Positions 61,423 through 64,000 of a stretch of 64,000 bases of DNA are shown one piece after another (position 1 is the stretch's first letter; each line of letters starts with the position of its first letter). The notes beneath the pieces were generated by a model. It did no database searches. It had not been told where the DNA came from and was given only the letters and a program-made list of their open reading frames with translations. The translations under genes and the position numbers were made by a program. This stretch comes from Dysgonomonadaceae bacterium PH5-43. Its GTDB lineage: Bacteria > Bacteroidota > Bacteroidia > Bacteroidales > Azobacteroidaceae. Location: positions 23,109 through 87,108 of the forward strand of contig JARXWK010000010.1 in assembly GCA_029916745.1 (NCBI GenBank), in the 5' to 3' direction.

Positions 61423-62838
61423 TTACATCAGAGGAGCAAAAAGTCTAACTATAGATTCTAATAACTTTTTCCACTTACTTCGTTTAATCCAAACACTATA
61501 AATCACTTCATCGCAGTTATGCATATCTTCTAAAAAGATATTTTTGTTCTCAATTGCTATTTCCTTATCGTACATATAGCAGTTGATTTCGAAATTCGTT
61601 TCTAAGCTTCTAAAATCGAGATTGCAAGAACCAACAACCGAAACATAATCATCAACAACAATAGTTTTAGCGTGAATAAATTTATCCCTGTTTTCGTAAA
61701 TCTTCATCCCTGCCTTTAATAAACTTTCGTAATACGAATGAGAAGCTGGGTCGATATAAGGCGAATCTGATTTCTTTGAAACCATAAGTCTAACATCGAT
61801 TCCGCTTAGGCAAGCTATTTGTAAAACCTCAAAAAGAGAATTGGTAGGCAAAAAATAAGGAGTTTGAAGGTAGATATATTTCTTCGCACTTAAAACTAAG
61901 CTTATAGTAGCTTGTAGTAGATTAGAATACTCTCCGAATGGTCCACTGGTTACTATTTGCATTAAATTATTTGTGTATATAGAAGTAGGAGGGAAGTAAA
62001 GATGTTTATCTTTCCAATGTTTTCTTGCCGAATACCAGTCTATCATAAAACTTGCTTGCAAGCCGTGAGCTCCCATTCCTTCAATGCGCAAATGTCTGTC
62101 GCTCCAATTTGGATTAATAGAGTAGTCGTTAGATATATTCATTCCGCCAACATATCCAGTATTACCATCTATAACAACAACTTTCCTATGATTGCGATAA
62201 TTTATCTTGCTGCTTTGTAGTAGAGGGAAACGAGTTTCCATAAGAGACGCAATCTCTACGCCTGCATCTTCCATTTCTTTATAAAAATGATGAGGAACTT
62301 TCCAGTTTGCCACCGAGTCGTACATAAATCTTACCTCAATGCCTTCTCGAGCTTTTTTCATCAACATAGCCTTTACTACATCTCCTGTAGCGTCGTTGTT
62401 GAAAATAAAAAACTCAATATGTATATGGTGTTTCGCATTGTTTATATCATCTAATAGAGCCTCAAACATACGCCGTCCTTCAGTAATTATTTCTACCTTA
62501 CTACCCTGAAACACTGGAGAGCGATTGTTGCTCTTCAATAAGTTTACAAGGTTAGTATATTCGGGTAAAACTGGGAATGCGTCTTCGCTTAAAAGCTCCT
62601 TTAGTGTAAGATTTTTAATCTTGTTGTAATATTTCTTATTTACAAGTCGCTGCTTGCGAGTGTCTTGTCCGAAAATATAATAAAGTACAAGACCTAATAT
62701 CGGAACAAACATTAACACCATAAGCCAAGCAATGGTTTTAATAGGATTTCTATTTTCGGTAAGCACTACCAATATAGTACCAGTGATAAGCACTATATAT
62801 ATAATGTAGAAAATTGTTTGTAAAAGGGATATATTCAT
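61423..62838 (-). CDS. cls: cardiolipin synthase (phospholipase D family)
   Basis: 471 residues from MNISLLQTIF (a further ATG lies six codons upstream). Two N-terminal transmembrane helices (about 5-28 and 37-60) anchor it in the inner membrane. Both HKD catalytic motifs are present: NYRNHRKVVVIDGNTGYVGGMN (about 220-240, partly quoted: HRKVVVIDG) and KFIHAKTIVVDDYVSVVGSCN (about 395-415, partly quoted: HAKTIVVDDYV). The enzyme condenses phosphatidylglycerols to cardiolipin. Convergent with the DUF5723 gene. Confidence 0.93.
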   Translation of the reverse strand: MNISLLQTIFYIIYIVLITGTILVVLTENRNPIKTIAWLMVLMFVPILGLVLYYIFGQDTRKQRLVNKKYYNKIKNLTLKELLSEDAFPVLPEYTNLVNLLKSNNRSPVFQGSKVEIITEGRRMFEALLDDINNAKHHIHIEFFIFNNDATGDVVKAMLMKKAREGIEVRFMYDSVANWKVPHHFYKEMEDAGVEIASLMETRFPLLQSSKINYRNHRKVVVIDGNTGYVGGMNISNDYSINPNWSDRHLRIEGMGAHGLQASFMIDWYSARKHWKDKHLYFPPTSIYTNNLMQIVTSGPFGEYSNLLQATISLVLSAKKYIYLQTPYFLPTNSLFEVLQIACLSGIDVRLMVSKKSDSPYIDPASHSYYESLLKAGMKIYENRDKFIHAKTIVVDDYVSVVGSCNLDFRSLETNFEINCYMYDKEIAIENKNIFLEDMHNCDEVIYSVWIKRSKWKKLLESIVRLFAPLM

Positions 62839-63000
62839 AATGTCAATTTCTTTCAATATTTTTTTACAAATATACGACTTACTGCCAAAAGATAATAAAA
62901 AAAGCTTTAAAACCTCCCTGCCTTCACACTTTTCTTGTGATGTTCAACGAGTTACAGTGTGTGAATGGTGTAAAAATAAAACTCCCTGTACGCGTGCGAG

Positions 63001-63045
63001 GAACTAAGAACCTAGTTCTTCACTCTTAGTTATTAGTTCTAAAAA
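63001..63045. repeat. dispersed AT-rich repeat (copy 5), adjacent to array copy C
   Basis: GAACTAAGAACCTAGTTCTTC, then CTCTTAGTTATTAGTTCTAAAAA, immediately left of the 0.5-kb element. It shows that the short repeat and the array element can abut. Confidence 0.55.
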
Positions 63046-63048
63046 GCA

Positions 63049-63506
63049 AAGCTTCACTTAGGGTCTTCTCTCTTAGTAGAGACCCCTTGCCTCTCTACTG
63101 AGATCGACGAGGTCTCTCTACTAAGAGAGGCGGGGTGCTTTAAGTAGAAAGACGAGGCAGTTCTACTAAGAGCAGCCTCGGGTATCTCTTAAGAACGACA
63201 AGGGGTATCTACCAAGAAGCAACTCGCCTTTCTAGTAACAACGATAAGGGAGTTCAACTGAGAGCGGCGAAGTGCTTCGCAAGAGAGATAGAGCCGTCCA
63301 TTTGTCCACTTGATTACTTTTATGCTCTTCTCCGAGAGTTAAGGAATTACAGATAGTTGCTTATTGGAGCAGCTTGCTTACACTCTTGCTCCGCTCTTAA
63401 GATTAAGCAAAGGGTCTATAATATCAAAATAATAGAAAGAATAGCAGTGTTGTAAAAATAAGTAAGTAGAGAAAATGTCGAGAATTTGGGCGAAATAGAA
63501 AAAAAG
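63049..63506 (+). repeat. 0.5-kb dispersed element with a 23-bp periodic array (copy C, 10 units)
   Basis: Third copy, plus orientation, between cls and the rRNA-type promoter. Cores start at 63072, 63095, 63118, 63141, 63163, 63186, 63209, 63232, 63255 and 63278: ten units of 23 bp with the same single 22-bp step as in copies A and B. The conserved tail follows to GAAATAGAAAAAAAG at 63506. At 458 bp it is exactly one unit shorter than copy A (481 bp) and two shorter than copy B (504 bp). Confidence 0.88.
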
Positions 63507-63701
63507 AATTAAGATTTTTCACTTTACACTTATAATGTTTACTCTAAAAACATATTTTCGTGTTTTTATTTTCGTCTCCGAATTCCACTGTATTATTCAT
63601 TTCTTGCGATAGATTGAAAATCCCTTAAAAAAAGTTCAAAAAATATTTGTTTGACAGTAAGGCTGTTAAGTAAAAGTTACAAATATTTTTCCTTAAAGGT
63701 A

Positions 63702-63731
63702 TTGTATGTTTAAAAAAAGTCTTTACCTTTG
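63702..63731 (+). promoter_or_regulatory. strong promoter, probably of an rRNA operon
   Basis: TTG, exactly 19 bases, TACCTTTG: an ideal Bacteroidota -33/-7 pair with an AT-rich upstream region. Its position, with no ORF downstream, fits an rrn promoter. Confidence 0.65.
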
Positions 63732-63737
63732 CACTCG

Positions 63738-64000
63738 CAATTCGGAAAGCGTTTCGGTTCAGAGTTTAGAGTTTTAGAAAAAGGTGGCGAAATATTTTGC
63801 CAGATTAAATAAAGTTATTAACTTTGTCGTCGCTTTTGCGGAAAGCAAAAAACGAGAGATCTTTGAAATCATTTTCATTCAGAACGTAGTACAAGAGCAC
63901 AATAAAAAGTGCTAACATATTTTGGGTAGTTATTAATATTACCCTGTCAATGTTTACAAAAAAGGATAAGTTCAATAAAGAGCAAAGGATATTAAAAAAA
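63738..64000 (+). other. untranslated leader, probably pre-16S rRNA leader
   Basis: From the predicted start to the window end there is no ORF. The sequence contains GAGAGATCTTTGAAATC (possibly a boxA-like region) and AT-rich stretches such as CAAAGGATATTAAAAAAA at the end, as in Bacteroidales rRNA leaders. The 16S gene itself is not reached, so this is inference. Confidence 0.45.

Noticed and set aside
63738..64000. Start of a 16S rRNA gene
   Set aside because: The conserved 5' end of 16S is not reached by the window end; only a promoter and leader are supported.

Overview
The window is a chromosomal segment of an anaerobic, low-GC member of the Bacteroidota, most likely the order Bacteroidales. 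The evidence is the Bacteroidota-type promoters (TTG or TTTG, about 19-21 bases, then TAnnTTTG) before many genes, the near absence of Shine-Dalgarno sequences, and gene families typical of the group: DUF4827, DUF5723, FadL-like outer-membrane proteins, a serine-type sulfatase, 2-oxoacid:ferredoxin oxidoreductase, hybrid cluster protein and a NimA-like protein. The family cannot be fixed by reading alone.

Layout. 0-8.5 kb: end of an iron/haem-type ABC permease, glyA, a pyrB-pyrI-flavin reductase-outer-membrane protein run, metY divergent from an Lrp regulator, and a phosphoesterase. 8.5-11.4 kb: a four-domain sulfur-handling oxidoreductase with its MarR regulator. 12-16.8 kb: a PepSY membrane protein and a nitrosative-stress module (an HcpR-like regulator, a NimA-like protein and Hcp) with two matching operators. 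16.8-29 kb: ribE, a cation exchanger, YitT, an ABC-F protein, DUF1015, tRNA-Lys, an AraC/hydrolase/frameshifted cupin set, an orphan HicB, a CGGC protein, CrcB and a sulfatase. 29.6-39.5 kb: envelope proteins, an ECF sigma factor, rpe, comEC, a DHH phosphoesterase and glmM. 39.5-46.9 kb: typA, korAB, ald, aroK and rnhA. 46.9-49.9 kb: AT-rich accessory genes including a likely DUF1629/Imm11 immunity protein. 50.4-62.9 kb: envelope proteins, a thioesterase, ctpA-coaD-parE-GNAT, a structured small RNA resembling 6S RNA, thioredoxin, DUF5723 and cardiolipin synthase. The right edge holds a strong promoter and a leader that look like the start of an rRNA operon.

The most unusual content is intergenic. 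Three copies of a roughly 0.5-kb noncoding element (near 11.5, 29 and 63 kb; the middle one inverted) each carry an array of 23-bp units, with 11, 12 and 10 units. Their lengths (481, 504 and 458 bp) differ by exactly one unit. A separate 229-bp element near 50.2 kb has perfect 19-bp terminal inverted repeats and an array of GTTTCA/TGAAAC dyads with nearly the same 22-23-bp period. A third family of short AT-rich repeats is scattered between genes. I recognise none of these as a described system.

The nitrosative-stress module is also clear: GTAAC-N4-GTTAC palindromes lie at the same distance upstream of the -7 boxes of both the HcpR-like gene and hcp, as expected for class II activation plus autoregulation.
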